DNA from: Ignavibacteria bacterium | GTDB lineage: Bacteria > Bacteroidota > Ignavibacteria > Ignavibacteriales > Ignavibacteriaceae | Length of the DNA: 64,000 bases | Assembly: GCA_017302895.1 (NCBI GenBank) | Contig: JAFLBV010000001.1 | Coordinates: forward strand, 124,001 to 188,000 | Reading direction: 5' to 3' | In this document: piece by piece, positions 52,196 to 62,040 of the stretch | Numbering within the stretch: position 1 is the first letter of the stretch | Layout: the number at the start of each line of letters is the position of its first letter | Notes under the pieces: model-generated | What the model was told of the DNA's origin: nothing | What the model saw: the letters and a program-made list of their open reading frames with translations, nothing else | Databases searched by the model: none | Translations under genes and position numbers: made by a program

Positions 52196-52604
52196 TAACT
52201 CTGTATTGATAATTAAATAAAAACCGATTTGAAATATATAAAAAGAGAATGTAACCGCTTAGAAATCCCGAAAATAATGCACCCCAAAGAGAATACTCGA
52301 TTATGCCGGTCCATTCGAGAAGCTTGCTTGTGCCTATTGGGATGAATGCGATCAGTAAAAAATATCTGCTCAAAAACCCTTCATATCTTTTCCGGATGAA
52401 AAGAGCTGTGGTACTGCCCATAAACAGACCGGAATAGATGCCGAGGCATCTTGCACACAGATGAAGTGGAAAGCCATCGATGTGAAAACAACGGCTTTCC
52501 AAGCCGTGACAAATTCTCGAATAGAGCGACTTTGTAAAGGGGTAGATGAATTTTAGATCACCTGTATAAAAAGGTAAAAATGACACAGCAAGAAGCAGGA
52601 ACAA
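52188..52604 (-). CDS. DUF2085 membrane protein
   Basis: A DUF2085 protein, 138 residues from TTG at 52604. The family pattern CHGLESRCFHIDGFPLHLCARCLGIYSG holds His and four Cys, which may form a metal site. The frame stays open upstream to the stop of the preceding gene and encodes a plausible basic start (KLRLLRSRYLPVAG), so the true start may be a rare codon such as CTG near 52643. Function unknown. Confidence 0.75.
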   Translation of the reverse strand: MFLLLAVSFLPFYTGDLKFIYPFTKSLYSRICHGLESRCFHIDGFPLHLCARCLGIYSGLFMGSTTALFIRKRYEGFLSRYFLLIAFIPIGTSKLLEWTGIIEYSLWGALFSGFLSGYILFLYISNRFLFNYQYRVNG

Positions 52605-52646
52605 CCCTGCAACCGGAAGATATCTTGAGCGAAGAAGACGCAGCTT

Positions 52647-53492
52647 TCAGTTCCCTTTTTTATAGATACGAATGGAATTCTCTGTAAGAATATAGAGTAT
52701 ATCACCCGAAACTATTGAATCGACAAACCAGAGGTGTTCAGAAACATCCAGTTTTGTGAATTCCAGATTATGAGCGTCATTAGCGATATAAATTTCAGTT
52801 TTTGAGGTGAGGGTAACCACCCCATCGGTAGCTTTGACTGAAAGAAACCTGTCATCAAGCGGCAGTTTGTAAATGTAATTTCCGAAGAGATCGAATATAA
52901 CCAGGTCTCTTCCGTCCAGTACTGCGAGGGTGTTTTTTAGTGCTGTTATCTTCCTTGGTCTGTCAAGTGTATAAAAACCTGAATTGTAACCGCCGAAATT
53001 GCCTTTGTAATCGCCAAAAAAATTGAAATAGACTATCCTCTTGTTCTCACCATCGAGAACATAAAGATCTCCCATGGCTGAAACTGTAACGGAAAGCGGA
53101 TACCCGAAAACTTCGTCGTTGAGGAGGCTCTCTTTTTTGTAAACGGTTCCTGCCAGATTAAGGCTTTTGTCATATTTGTTTATCTTGTTGTTTTCTTCGT
53201 CTGCCACAAGAACATAAACCATCTCGGCACAAACATCCAGCGGGGTCGTCAGTGACCTGGAATCCCATCCGTATCCCCCCGAAGTATTAAAAACGGCGCC
53301 ATCCATGTCGAGTTTTAACACCTGGCTTGCACCAAGATCGGTGACATAAAAATACCCTTCAGGAGAGAGTGAGAAAGAAGATGCCCTGTTGAAATTCCCG
53401 ATCTCTTTTACAAAATTCCAGGGTTGGGAATTCAAAATTCCGGTAAAAAAGGTGACAAGGATCAAAAGCTGACGCAAAAAAGAAACAATCAT
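52647..53492 (-). CDS. NHL-type six-bladed propeller protein, secreted
   Basis: A 281-residue protein with signal peptide and repeated blade motifs (YFYVTDLGASQVLKLD, VYVLVADEENNKINKYD, DLYVLDGENKRIVYF), as in NHL-type propellers. It is probably periplasmic or surface-bound. It is divergent from the carboxylase gene, 117 bases apart, and 42 bases before the DUF2085 gene. Confidence 0.8.
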   Translation of the reverse strand: MIVSFLRQLLILVTFFTGILNSQPWNFVKEIGNFNRASSFSLSPEGYFYVTDLGASQVLKLDMDGAVFNTSGGYGWDSRSLTTPLDVCAEMVYVLVADEENNKINKYDKSLNLAGTVYKKESLLNDEVFGYPLSVTVSAMGDLYVLDGENKRIVYFNFFGDYKGNFGGYNSGFYTLDRPRKITALKNTLAVLDGRDLVIFDLFGNYIYKLPLDDRFLSVKATDGVVTLTSKTEIYIANDAHNLEFTKLDVSEHLWFVDSIVSGDILYILTENSIRIYKKGN

Positions 53493-53609
53493 ATAAATTT
53501 TAAATAATTTTCATATCAGTTATAAATTAATTAAATTAGCTTTACGGAATTCTGTATTTTTCTAAAATTCCCGATAACCAACTGAAATATAAGCAGTAAG
53601 CCGAGAATA

Positions 53610-55154
53610 ATGCATCATAAAATTGCTGAGCTCAAAGAAAAACGAGAATTGTCCCGAAAAGGGGGAGGGGAAGCGAAGCTTGCGAAGCAGCACGAACAAG
53701 GGAAACTGTCAGCCCGTGAGCGACTGGAGATTCTTCTTGATGAAGGAAGTTTCGAAGAGATTGATGTATTCGTAAAGCACCGGTCGAAAGATTTTGGTCT
53801 TGAAAAACAGACTTATTACGGGGACGGGGTTGTTACAGGTTTTGGAACAATAGAAGGAAGACCTGTTGCTGTTTACAGCCAGGATTTTACCGTATTTGGC
53901 GGATCACTTTCTGAAACACATGCAGAAAAAATCTGCAAAGTGATGAAAATGGCGATGAAAACGGGGATTCCGGTGATCGGATTGAACGATTCCGGGGGTG
54001 CCAGAATTCAGGAAGGTGTTGTAAGTCTTGGCGGGTATGCGGATATTTTTCTGCTAAATACCCTTGCAAGCGGTGTTATTCCACAAATAAGTGTTATATT
54101 GGGTCCCTGTGCCGGCGGTGCTGTTTACTCCCCGGCGATTACAGATTTTATATTTATGGTCAAGAACTCGAGTTACATGTTTGTTACGGGACCAAATGTG
54201 GTCAAGACTGTAACACATGAAGATGTAACATTCGAGGATTTGGGAGGGGCGGAGACACACTCGGTAAAGAGCGGTGTCGCACATTTTGCATTCGATAATG
54301 AGATTGAAACCTTAATGAATGTAAGGCATCTAATGAGTTTCGTTCCTTTGAATTACAAGGACAGACCATTGGAGAAGCCATTCAAAAAGGGAACCATTAA
54401 GCGGGACGAGCGTCTAAACTCTATTATACCAGACAACGCTAACAAGCCTTACGACATCAAACAGGTGATATCGTTACTCGTTGATAACGAGGAGTTTTTT
54501 GAAGTTCATGCCAATTATGCGGAAAACATCGTTTGTGGTTTTGCGAGAATGGGTGGAATGAGCATCGGAATTGTGGCTAACCAGCCATCGGTATTAGCGG
54601 GAGTGCTTGACATCAACGCTTCGGTCAAAGGGGCAAGATTCGTAAGATTTTGCGACGCTTTCAACATTCCTCTCCTCGTTTTGGAGGATGTACCGGGATT
54701 TTTGCCCGGAACTGATCAGGAATGGAACGGAATTATAAGACACGGAGCAAAACTCCTGTTTGCTTTTAGTGAAGCGACGGTTCCAAAAATAACCGTCATC
54801 ACCAGAAAAGCTTACGGCGGTGCATACGATGTGATGAACTCGAAGCACATAAGAGGTGATTTTAATTTCGCCTGGCCCTCTGCAGAGATAGCGGTCATGG
54901 GTCCCAAAGGTGCAGTGGAAATAATTTTCAAAAAAGAGATTTCATCTGCCGATGATCCGGAAGCGGCTTTGGCAGAAAAACTTGACGAATACATCAAAAA
55001 GTTTGCGAATCCTTATACAGCTGCAGAGCGGGGTTTTATCGATGATGTGATAGAACCGGCAGACACAAGAATAAAATTGATAAATTCTTTTCAGTTGCTA
55101 AAAACTAAAAAGGATAAAAATCCGGGTAAAAAACATTCAAATATTCCCTTGTAG
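53610..55154 (+). CDS. pccB: Acyl-CoA carboxylase beta subunit (propionyl-CoA type)
   Basis: A 514-residue carboxyltransferase with both crotonase-fold halves. The N-terminal oxyanion loop is in [11 protein letters not shown] and [12 protein letters not shown]; the C-terminal one in [16 protein letters not shown]. Sequence and length fit PccB/MmdA, which carboxylate propionyl-CoA or move the carboxyl group from methylmalonyl-CoA. The biotin subunits are not in the window, so pccB and mmdA cannot be told apart. It may work with the B12-binding mutase subunit at 31564-31971. Confidence 0.9.
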   Translation: MHHKIAELKEKRELSRKGGGEAKLAKQHEQGKLSARERLEILLDEGSFEEIDVFVKHRSKDFGLEKQTYYGDGVVTGFGTIEGRPVAVYSQDFTVFGGSLSETHAEKICKVMKMAMKTGIPVIGLNDSGGARIQEGVVSLGGYADIFLLNTLASGVIPQISVILGPCAGGAVYSPAITDFIFMVKNSSYMFVTGPNVVKTVTHEDVTFEDLGGAETHSVKSGVAHFAFDNEIETLMNVRHLMSFVPLNYKDRPLEKPFKKGTIKRDERLNSIIPDNANKPYDIKQVISLLVDNEEFFEVHANYAENIVCGFARMGGMSIGIVANQPSVLAGVLDINASVKGARFVRFCDAFNIPLLVLEDVPGFLPGTDQEWNGIIRHGAKLLFAFSEATVPKITVITRKAYGGAYDVMNSKHIRGDFNFAWPSAEIAVMGPKGAVEIIFKKEISSADDPEAALAEKLDEYIKKFANPYTAAERGFIDDVIEPADTRIKLINSFQLLKTKKDKNPGKKHSNIPL

Positions 55155-55216
55155 GAGAATAGAGTATCAGGCAAAAATTTATTTATTCAACAATCAAACA
55201 CAACCATGGAGGTTTA

Positions 55217-57382
55217 ATGCGTAAAGCAGCACTCCTGATATTTGCAGTTTCAGTTTTGGGGCTAACAGGCTGTATCCCCGGGACTGAAACCGCAAATACG
55301 CAGGTCACAACACCTGTAACGCAACAGAACATAAGCACACAAGACATTGTACCGCAGGAACTTGACAGAGCATATGCTTATTATCAGCAATCAGTCGAGA
55401 AAGCAAGAAAAAACTCAACTCAGGAAGCCATCAACAGCTTGACTTCTGCAGTTGAGATCATGAACGGTCTTGACAACTACCCCGGAATCGACGCAAATCC
55501 GCGTTATGCCGAGTTAAAGCTTCTCATAATGGACGAAACCAGTGAACTCGTCAACAATATCGATGAGACGATCGAAGATGTATCAGTGGATGCATTCAAA
55601 GATCTCTTAAAGAATGGCGACAAGAATCTCACTGCCGGCCATCTTCTGACTTCTGTTTCAGAAATTGAGATAGCAGCTACCAATTCCAATTCCAACTTCA
55701 ATTCCGGTGAAATTCCACTTGTAATCAACGATCAGGTTGAAAAATGGATCACTTTCTACACCGGAAAAGGTAAAAACTTCTTCAAACAGTGGGTAGGAAG
55801 AACCGGAAAATATTTCCCTGTTATCATTCCGATTCTTAAGGAAGAAGGAGTTCCACTAGAGCTCGCTTACCTGACACTGATCGAAAGTGGTTTGAATCCA
55901 AATGCCCGCTCAATCGCCGGCGCAATGGGTCTCTGGCAGTTCATGAAGGGAACCGGACAGATGTACAATCTCAAAGTCGATTACAACATTGACGAGAGAA
56001 AAGACCCTGTAAAGGCGACCAGAGCTGCTGCAAGACATCTTCGCGACCTTAAGAATTCACTCGGTGACTGGCATCTTGCTCTCGCAGCTTACAATGCAGG
56101 CGAAGGCAGAATTTCCAGAGCAATGAAACGCGGTACAGAAAACACTTTCTGGGCTATCCAACAACTGCTTCCTCAGGAAACCCGTAACTATGTGCCCGCA
56201 TATATTGCAGCTACACTTGTTGCCATGAATCCTGAAAAGTTCGGTTTGACCGAAATCAGTTACCAGACAACATTTGAGTATGAGTCGATCAATGTAGCAA
56301 AAGCAACTCCGCTTATCACTGTTGCGAATCTCTCCGGTGTTTCACTGACGGATATCAAAGATCTTAATCCTGAATTGTTGCAGAACAATACACCGGGTAC
56401 CGGTGATTATGTACTTCGTGTGCCTAAAGGCAGCAGCAGTACGGTTCTCGCAGGTCTCCAGAACAGTAATCCGAATATTCAGCTCGCAGGCGGTGACGGA
56501 ACAACAGCAACAATTCGTTACGCGATAAAGAATGACGAAAGCCTCGTTCAGGTCGCTTCCAAGTTCAATGTAACAGTTACCGAATTGAGAAAATGGAATA
56601 ATATTTCAGCATTTGAGAATGCCAAAATTGGTCAGGAACTCGTAATTAATGTACCTGCATCCAAATATGAAACATACTCAGCACTCGCCGGCAACACCTC
56701 AAAAAAGAAATCTTCAACTACCATAACAGCAAACAACAACGACTCTAAAACATACTATCACACAGTGAAGTATGGCGAAACTCTCGCCGAGATTGCTGAA
56801 AAGTACAAGGTTTCGATAAACGACATAAAAAGCTGGAATGGTACCAAAATTAAAAATGGTCTCGTGTATGCAAATACATCTCTTACCATTTACACCGGTA
56901 CAGTGCCTGTTTCTTATGGTGATAATGCATCAAAGAATACTGCCACTCTGAATACTTACAAGGTTCAGAACAACGACAATATTACTGCGATCGCTGCCAA
57001 ATATGGTGTGTCGGTTGATGACATCAAAACCTGGAACAATCTTTCTTCGGATAAAGTGTTAGCCGGTCAGAATCTGAAAATCTATTCCAATAAAACGGTT
57101 ACAGATGTAAAGACTACCGTAAAAGCCAACACGAACACCAACTACAATTACAACAAGAAGAACAACACCGCATACAAAAACAATAACAGCACCACAAAGT
57201 CAAAAACAGGTGTCAGTTATGGTAATAATTACAACAAAAAGTCGAAAACAACTGTAACTCCAAAAACGGGTACAAATACCAATAAAAAAGCTACAGTAAA
57301 AACCGGTTCGAACAACAAGACCACTAAAAAGGCAACTACAACACCAAAAACCGGAAATACGACAAAGACAAAGAAAAAATAG
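55217..57382 (+). CDS. mltD: MltD-like lytic transglycosylase with three LysM domains
   Basis: A 721-residue lipoprotein (lipobox LTGC, Cys19). After a helical region (about 45-165) comes an SLT transglycosylase domain (about 195-345; catalytic Glu in LIESGLNP, then [10 protein letters not shown] and AYNAGEG). Three LysM domains follow (about 430-480, 510-560 and 580-625), then a tail of Asn, Thr and Lys repeats. It cuts peptidoglycan strands, held to them by LysM. A GGAGG ribosome site precedes the ATG. Confidence 0.93.
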   Translation: MRKAALLIFAVSVLGLTGCIPGTETANTQVTTPVTQQNISTQDIVPQELDRAYAYYQQSVEKARKNSTQEAINSLTSAVEIMNGLDNYPGIDANPRYAELKLLIMDETSELVNNIDETIEDVSVDAFKDLLKNGDKNLTAGHLLTSVSEIEIAATNSNSNFNSGEIPLVINDQVEKWITFYTGKGKNFFKQWVGRTGKYFPVIIPILKEEGVPLELAYLTLIESGLNPNARSIAGAMGLWQFMKGTGQMYNLKVDYNIDERKDPVKATRAAARHLRDLKNSLGDWHLALAAYNAGEGRISRAMKRGTENTFWAIQQLLPQETRNYVPAYIAATLVAMNPEKFGLTEISYQTTFEYESINVAKATPLITVANLSGVSLTDIKDLNPELLQNNTPGTGDYVLRVPKGSSSTVLAGLQNSNPNIQLAGGDGTTATIRYAIKNDESLVQVASKFNVTVTELRKWNNISAFENAKIGQELVINVPASKYETYSALAGNTSKKKSSTTITANNNDSKTYYHTVKYGETLAEIAEKYKVSINDIKSWNGTKIKNGLVYANTSLTIYTGTVPVSYGDNASKNTATLNTYKVQNNDNITAIAAKYGVSVDDIKTWNNLSSDKVLAGQNLKIYSNKTVTDVKTTVKANTNTNYNYNKKNNTAYKNNNSTTKSKTGVSYGNNYNKKSKTTVTPKTGTNTNKKATVKTGSNNKTTKKATTTPKTGNTTKTKKK

Positions 57383-57410
57383 TTCTTTTGTTCTGAATAT
57401 ATTGTTTGTC

Positions 57411-57496
57411 AACGCTAGTTGAATGTAGGGGTGCCCTTAACGGGCTGAGATCAAACCCTTGAACCTGATCCGGGTAATTCCGGCGTAGGGAACAAA
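57411..57496 (+). ncRNA. TPP (thiamine pyrophosphate) riboswitch
   Basis: The conserved THI elements are all present: GGGGTGCCC, GGGCTGAGATCAAACCC, TTGAACCTGATC, CGGGTAATTCCGGCGTAGGGAA. P1 at the edges is short. It is followed directly by a terminator, so TPP should stop transcription of the three genes behind it. Confidence 0.95.
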
Positions 57497-57498
57497 TT

Positions 57499-57543
57499 AA
57501 AAGCCGCTTTTCAGTTACCCCTCTGAAAAACGGCTTTTTCATT
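57499..57543 (+). terminator. Riboswitch expression platform (terminator hairpin)
   Basis: AAAAGCCGCTTTTCAG pairs with CTGAAAAACGGCTTTT (15 pairs, one mismatch) around an 8-base loop, followed by TTTTCATTTT. It sits 3 bases after the TPP riboswitch and 19 before the receptor gene, and it is most likely formed when TPP is bound. Confidence 0.88.
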
Positions 57544-57561
57544 TTAAATACAGGTAATAAC

Positions 57562-59955
57562 ATGTACAGATTGTTTTTTAGTTTTATCTTTTTTTCTGTC
57601 GTAACATTTTCACAGGTGACATCGGTTTTGGAAGTGGATGTGATGGACGAGGAAACGGGACAGAGACTGCAGGGTGCGGTGATAAAATTTGAGGAGTTAC
57701 CGCTCGCAGGTGTGACGAACAGGGAGGGGAAATTTATTCTCAAATCAATTCCTCCGGGTGAATGGAGACTCATTTGTTCTTTTGTCGGTTTTAAGACGGA
57801 GCGCAGAGTGGTATCAATTTCGGGTGACAGGCTCACTCTTCAAATTGCAATGAAAAAAGATCTGGTTGAGATTCCCGAGGTCATTGTAAACGGTACCCGC
57901 GCAAGTGACAAGGGCAGTAGCATTTCCTTTTCCAATCTCACAAAACTTGACATTGAAAGACTTTCAATAACGAGGGATATCCCTTCCATCCTGAATACAC
58001 TTCCTTCCACCTCATATTATTCAGAGTCCGGGACTGGAATTGGGTACGGCTATGTAAGAATAAGGGGTTTTGACCAGAGAAGGATTTCAGTATTAATTAA
58101 TGGAGTGCCACAGAATGATCCTGAAGATCACTCTGTGTATTGGATCAATGTTTACGATCTTGCAAATTCCCTTGAGGATGTACAGGTTCAAAGGGGTTCG
58201 AGTATTTCGTTTTACGGTCCACCGGCAATAGGAGCGTCGATTAACCTGGTAACCAACAAACCCCTCGTGAATCCGGGTGTTTCATTTGAAGCAGGGATGG
58301 GAAGTTACAACACGAAAAAATATGCTTTCAGCGCCAACAGCGGTATTCTTGCAGACAGGTTTATGGTGAGAGTGAGAGGGAGCAGAGTGACAAGTGACGG
58401 TTACCGGGATTGGTCATGGTCTGAATTCTGGCGGTATTTTGTAAGTGCCTCTTATTTTGACGATATTCAAACAATATCAGTAAATGCCTATGGTGGTCCC
58501 CAGGAGGACGGTCTGGCATTCTATGGTATCAGCAAGTCTGCAAATGGTGACGAAAACACCAGGAAATATAATTACGGAGCTGCCTCACGCGACAGGGAAG
58601 TGCTTAACCAGCCACAGGTCTCTTTGGTTCATGATATTAAACTTGGCAACGACCTTTGGCTTAAGAATACTCTCTTTTTCCTGTCCGGAGACGGATTTTT
58701 TGATTTTAGCGCAAACTACGGAACAAATGATTATTTCAGGCTCGATCCGTCAATTACAATTCCGGGCGATATAATGATGCGTGCATTTGTCGATAACGAC
58801 CAGTTTGGATGGTTGCCATCCATCGAATACAGGTTTTCGGGTGGTAAACTTATGGCCGGGGGTGAGATTAGATTACACCGTTCATTGCACTGGGGAAGAA
58901 TTGAATCGGGTACCGGTCTGCCCTCTGATGTAGTGGGTGAAGGAGGGAACAGGAAGTTCTATGAGTATAAAGGTTCAAAGAACATCTATTCTGCTTTTGT
59001 TGGTGTTCAGAGCAAGCTGACGGAGAAGATTGATCTAATTGCACGGGTACAATCGATCTACCAGCAATACAGGCTCTATGAAGAAAAATTTGCGAATAAT
59101 GATTTCACCACTCCATACTTTTTTCTCAATCCGCAACTCGGCATCAGTTATTCTCTAAACGATAAAATATCTCTCTACACTTCGCTTTCGCTCACAAGAA
59201 GAGAGCCGCCCCTGAAGAATTTGTACGAAGCTGAGTCAGCGAGTTGGGGAGTGGTTCCTCAATTTGAGAAGAAACCGGACGGGACATACGATTACAATAA
59301 CCCGCTTGTAAAACCGGAATCACTTCTAAATATCGAACTGGGATCGCGATTCGCCTTTTCCGGAATGAACGGATCGATAAATCTGTATTATATGAACTTC
59401 GAAAATGAGATTGTTCCCTCGGGAGGTCTTGATGTTTTTGGTCAGCCCCGGGTGGGAAATGCTTCTAAAACTGTCCATTACGGGTTGGAATTTGAAGGAT
59501 TCGCCCGTCTTCCATGGGGTTTGGTATTAAATTTTAATGGTAATTTCAGTCGTAACCGGTTCATTGATTTTACCGAATATGACGGTTTCGGAAATCCGGT
59601 TTCGCGGAACGATAATTATATTGCGAATGCTCCTGAGATTATCCTTAACGGGGGACTGACATACGGCAGTTCACTTTTTTATACTTCGTTGAGTTTCAAC
59701 TTTACTGGAGCCCAGTACACGGATAATTCGACTAACCCTGATGGAGCGAAGGTTGAGGAAGTAACGGTTGATCCTTTTTCTGTAGTAAATCTCAGTGCAG
59801 GGATCAACTATGACATGTTCGGGGCGAGATTGAAATTTGTAGTAGAGGTCAATAATCTGTTCGACAAAAAATATCTGATGAATGGATTTGGATGGGATAA
59901 CTTTTTCCCTGCTGCCGGCAGAAATTTCATGACAACTTTAAAGATGGAGTTATGA
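57562..59955 (+). CDS. TonB-dependent receptor, thiamine-regulated
   Basis: A 797-residue outer-membrane receptor: signal peptide, a CarboxypepD-reg-like domain (about 22-95), a plug (about 115-235; SGTGIGYGYVRIRGFDQRRISVLINGVP) and a 22-strand barrel. Being under a TPP riboswitch and before thiamine pyrophosphokinase, it most probably imports thiamine or a thiamine part across the outer membrane using TonB energy. Substrate is inferred from regulation. It overlaps the next gene by four bases. Confidence 0.9.
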   Translation: MYRLFFSFIFFSVVTFSQVTSVLEVDVMDEETGQRLQGAVIKFEELPLAGVTNREGKFILKSIPPGEWRLICSFVGFKTERRVVSISGDRLTLQIAMKKDLVEIPEVIVNGTRASDKGSSISFSNLTKLDIERLSITRDIPSILNTLPSTSYYSESGTGIGYGYVRIRGFDQRRISVLINGVPQNDPEDHSVYWINVYDLANSLEDVQVQRGSSISFYGPPAIGASINLVTNKPLVNPGVSFEAGMGSYNTKKYAFSANSGILADRFMVRVRGSRVTSDGYRDWSWSEFWRYFVSASYFDDIQTISVNAYGGPQEDGLAFYGISKSANGDENTRKYNYGAASRDREVLNQPQVSLVHDIKLGNDLWLKNTLFFLSGDGFFDFSANYGTNDYFRLDPSITIPGDIMMRAFVDNDQFGWLPSIEYRFSGGKLMAGGEIRLHRSLHWGRIESGTGLPSDVVGEGGNRKFYEYKGSKNIYSAFVGVQSKLTEKIDLIARVQSIYQQYRLYEEKFANNDFTTPYFFLNPQLGISYSLNDKISLYTSLSLTRREPPLKNLYEAESASWGVVPQFEKKPDGTYDYNNPLVKPESLLNIELGSRFAFSGMNGSINLYYMNFENEIVPSGGLDVFGQPRVGNASKTVHYGLEFEGFARLPWGLVLNFNGNFSRNRFIDFTEYDGFGNPVSRNDNYIANAPEIILNGGLTYGSSLFYTSLSFNFTGAQYTDNSTNPDGAKVEEVTVDPFSVVNLSAGINYDMFGARLKFVVEVNNLFDKKYLMNGFGWDNFFPAAGRNFMTTLKMEL

Positions 59956-60623
59956 TGACAAAAGGATGTGTTATTCTTGGCAATGGAAGGCCCCCTGCAA
60001 CCGGTGATCTAAGTTTCTTTCTTGACAACGGATTTCCTGTCCTTATTTGTGCTGACGGCGGGGCAAATGTCGCGTATGATATCGGTGGAATACCTGATTA
60101 CATAATCGGAGATCTTGATTCGATAAGTGAATCAATTCTAGATCATTATAAAAACAGAGTTTCGGTAATTAAAATTGAAAGACAGGACGATACCGATGTT
60201 GAAAAATGCCTTAAGTTCGCCATTGAAAAAGGGTTCACACAGTGTGCGCTGCTGGGAGTGACGGGTGACAGGCTGGATCATACGCTCAATAACATCGGAC
60301 TCGCTCTTAAGTATGGCGACAAAATCAGGATTTTTATATACAGCGAGCAGTCTCTTCTTGAAGTATTTACCGGTACCCTGCAAATCGATGGGTTCCAGGG
60401 AGAAACGGTATCAATCTATGGTTTCGATTCAAATACACGGATTACAACAAAAGGATTGAAGTATCCGTTGAATGGTGAGGTGCTGCCCTTCGGTGTCAGG
60501 GACGGAACAAGTAATGAGGTACTGGAGGAAAAGTTTGAGGTAACAGCCGAAGGAGGAAATGCAATTCTGATACGGAATGCCAGGGAAGCGATTAAGGGTG
60601 GATACTTCTACGGATATGCTTGA
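59952..60623 (+). CDS. Thiamine pyrophosphokinase
   Basis: A 223-residue TPK: catalytic domain (about 1-140) with CADGGANVAYD, IIGDLDSI and DDTDVEKCL, GVTGDRLDHTLNN, then the thiamine-binding domain (about 150-223). It joins pyrophosphate from ATP to thiamine, making TPP, the ligand of the upstream riboswitch. The ATG at 59952 (a second ATG follows at 59955) overlaps the receptor stop. Confidence 0.95.
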   Translation: MMTKGCVILGNGRPPATGDLSFFLDNGFPVLICADGGANVAYDIGGIPDYIIGDLDSISESILDHYKNRVSVIKIERQDDTDVEKCLKFAIEKGFTQCALLGVTGDRLDHTLNNIGLALKYGDKIRIFIYSEQSLLEVFTGTLQIDGFQGETVSIYGFDSNTRITTKGLKYPLNGEVLPFGVRDGTSNEVLEEKFEVTAEGGNAILIRNAREAIKGGYFYGYA

Positions 60624-61995
60624 TGTAATCATCATATCGTTTGTTCTTTTAGTAACGATCGGTACAGGTTTCTACACTTCAAGAAAGTCTTCTGGTGAGG
60701 CTGACTCATATATTGTCAATGATCGTAACATGGGACTCTTTACATTTGTTGCCGTAAATGTAAGCACATGGTACGGTGGAATTCTCGGTATAGGCGAATA
60801 TTCATACAGATACGGCATCTCCTCATGGTTTACTCAGGGACTGCCGTACTATATTTTTGCTTTCATCTTTGCATTTGTTTTTGCAGGAAAAGTAAGGTCG
60901 ACAGGACTGCTCTCGATTCCGGCAAAACTGCGAATTGAATACAATAACAAGGTTGCAATTGTCGCTTCAATTCTGATCTTCACCATCACCTCTCCTGCGC
61001 CTTACCTGCTCACTGCGGCGCAAATAATCGCAACAATCTTTGATGTGCCCGTTGATTTGATGCTCTTCGTTATTCCAATCCCATTGATCATCTATCTCTC
61101 ACTCGGTGGATTCAGATCGAACATAAAGGTTGATGTATTTCTCTTTTTCTTCATGTTTGCGGGATTCATAGCAGCGGGTATCTACCTGTTCATTACGCAT
61201 GGCGGAATGCCGTTTCTTGAGCAGAGACTGCCTGCGGAACATCTCTCATTAACCGGTGGAAGCAGTTTCTTTTATCTGCTGGTGTGGTATCTTGTTGCAG
61301 CATGGACCATTGCCGATCCCGGTTTTCACCAAAGGGTTTATGCTGCAAAAACAGCTCAAATTGCGAAAAAGGGGATACTTATCTCGATACTGCTATGGGC
61401 ACTGTTCGATTTCTTCACTAATGCAACAGGGCTTTTTGCACGGGCATTACTGCCTGACTTGCAGAATCCGGTATCTGCCTTTCCTGCACTTGCGGCAGGT
61501 TACTTACCGGTCGGGATTAAAGGACTTTTCCTCGCTTCACTTTTTGCAACAGTTTATACAACTCTTAACAGTTTTATCTTTCTGAGTGGCGTCACTTTCT
61601 CAAATGATATAGTCAAGGAGATCGTTCCCGCAGAAAAATTTCATCTTAAACGATATACTGCTATTGGGATGATCCTGTCAACGCTTATAGCCATCATACT
61701 TTCCCTTACTCTGCGTTCCATCGTTGATATCTGGTATTATATTGGCTCATTGTTTGTTCCCGCTTTGATTTTCCTTATCACAGGTGCATATTTTAAAAAA
61801 TTCAAGCAGGGAAATGGACTCGCCATGCTACAGTTGATTTTTATTCCGGTTTCAGGTCTGATCTGGATAATCATCAAAAATAAATTACCGGCAGAATCAT
61901 TTTTGTCACAAGTTGAACCAATGATCATAGGACTGTTAACAGGAGGAGTAATTTATTTGATTGGATGGCTTAAAAACCACTTTTTAACTCGCTGA
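60616..61995 (+). CDS. Sodium:solute symporter family protein, predicted thiamine transporter
   Basis: With ATG at 60616, overlapping the TPK stop by 8 bases, the protein has 459 residues and 13 or so helices. SSS-family marks are NMGLFTFVAVNVSTWYGG, GLPYYIFAF, and GSLFVPALIFLITGAYF. The SSS family moves sugars, amino acids, pantothenate and others with sodium. Its place in a TPP-riboswitch operon with a receptor and TPK suggests that it brings thiamine or the HMP half through the inner membrane, a job done by PnuT in many Bacteroidota. Substrate is inferred. Confidence 0.85.
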   Translation: MLDVIIISFVLLVTIGTGFYTSRKSSGEADSYIVNDRNMGLFTFVAVNVSTWYGGILGIGEYSYRYGISSWFTQGLPYYIFAFIFAFVFAGKVRSTGLLSIPAKLRIEYNNKVAIVASILIFTITSPAPYLLTAAQIIATIFDVPVDLMLFVIPIPLIIYLSLGGFRSNIKVDVFLFFFMFAGFIAAGIYLFITHGGMPFLEQRLPAEHLSLTGGSSFFYLLVWYLVAAWTIADPGFHQRVYAAKTAQIAKKGILISILLWALFDFFTNATGLFARALLPDLQNPVSAFPALAAGYLPVGIKGLFLASLFATVYTTLNSFIFLSGVTFSNDIVKEIVPAEKFHLKRYTAIGMILSTLIAIILSLTLRSIVDIWYYIGSLFVPALIFLITGAYFKKFKQGNGLAMLQLIFIPVSGLIWIIIKNKLPAESFLSQVEPMIIGLLTGGVIYLIGWLKNHFLTR

Positions 61996-62040
61996 TCTTT
62001 CGTAAATTTCATTTTTGATTTCAATAAATAAATTTGTAAA

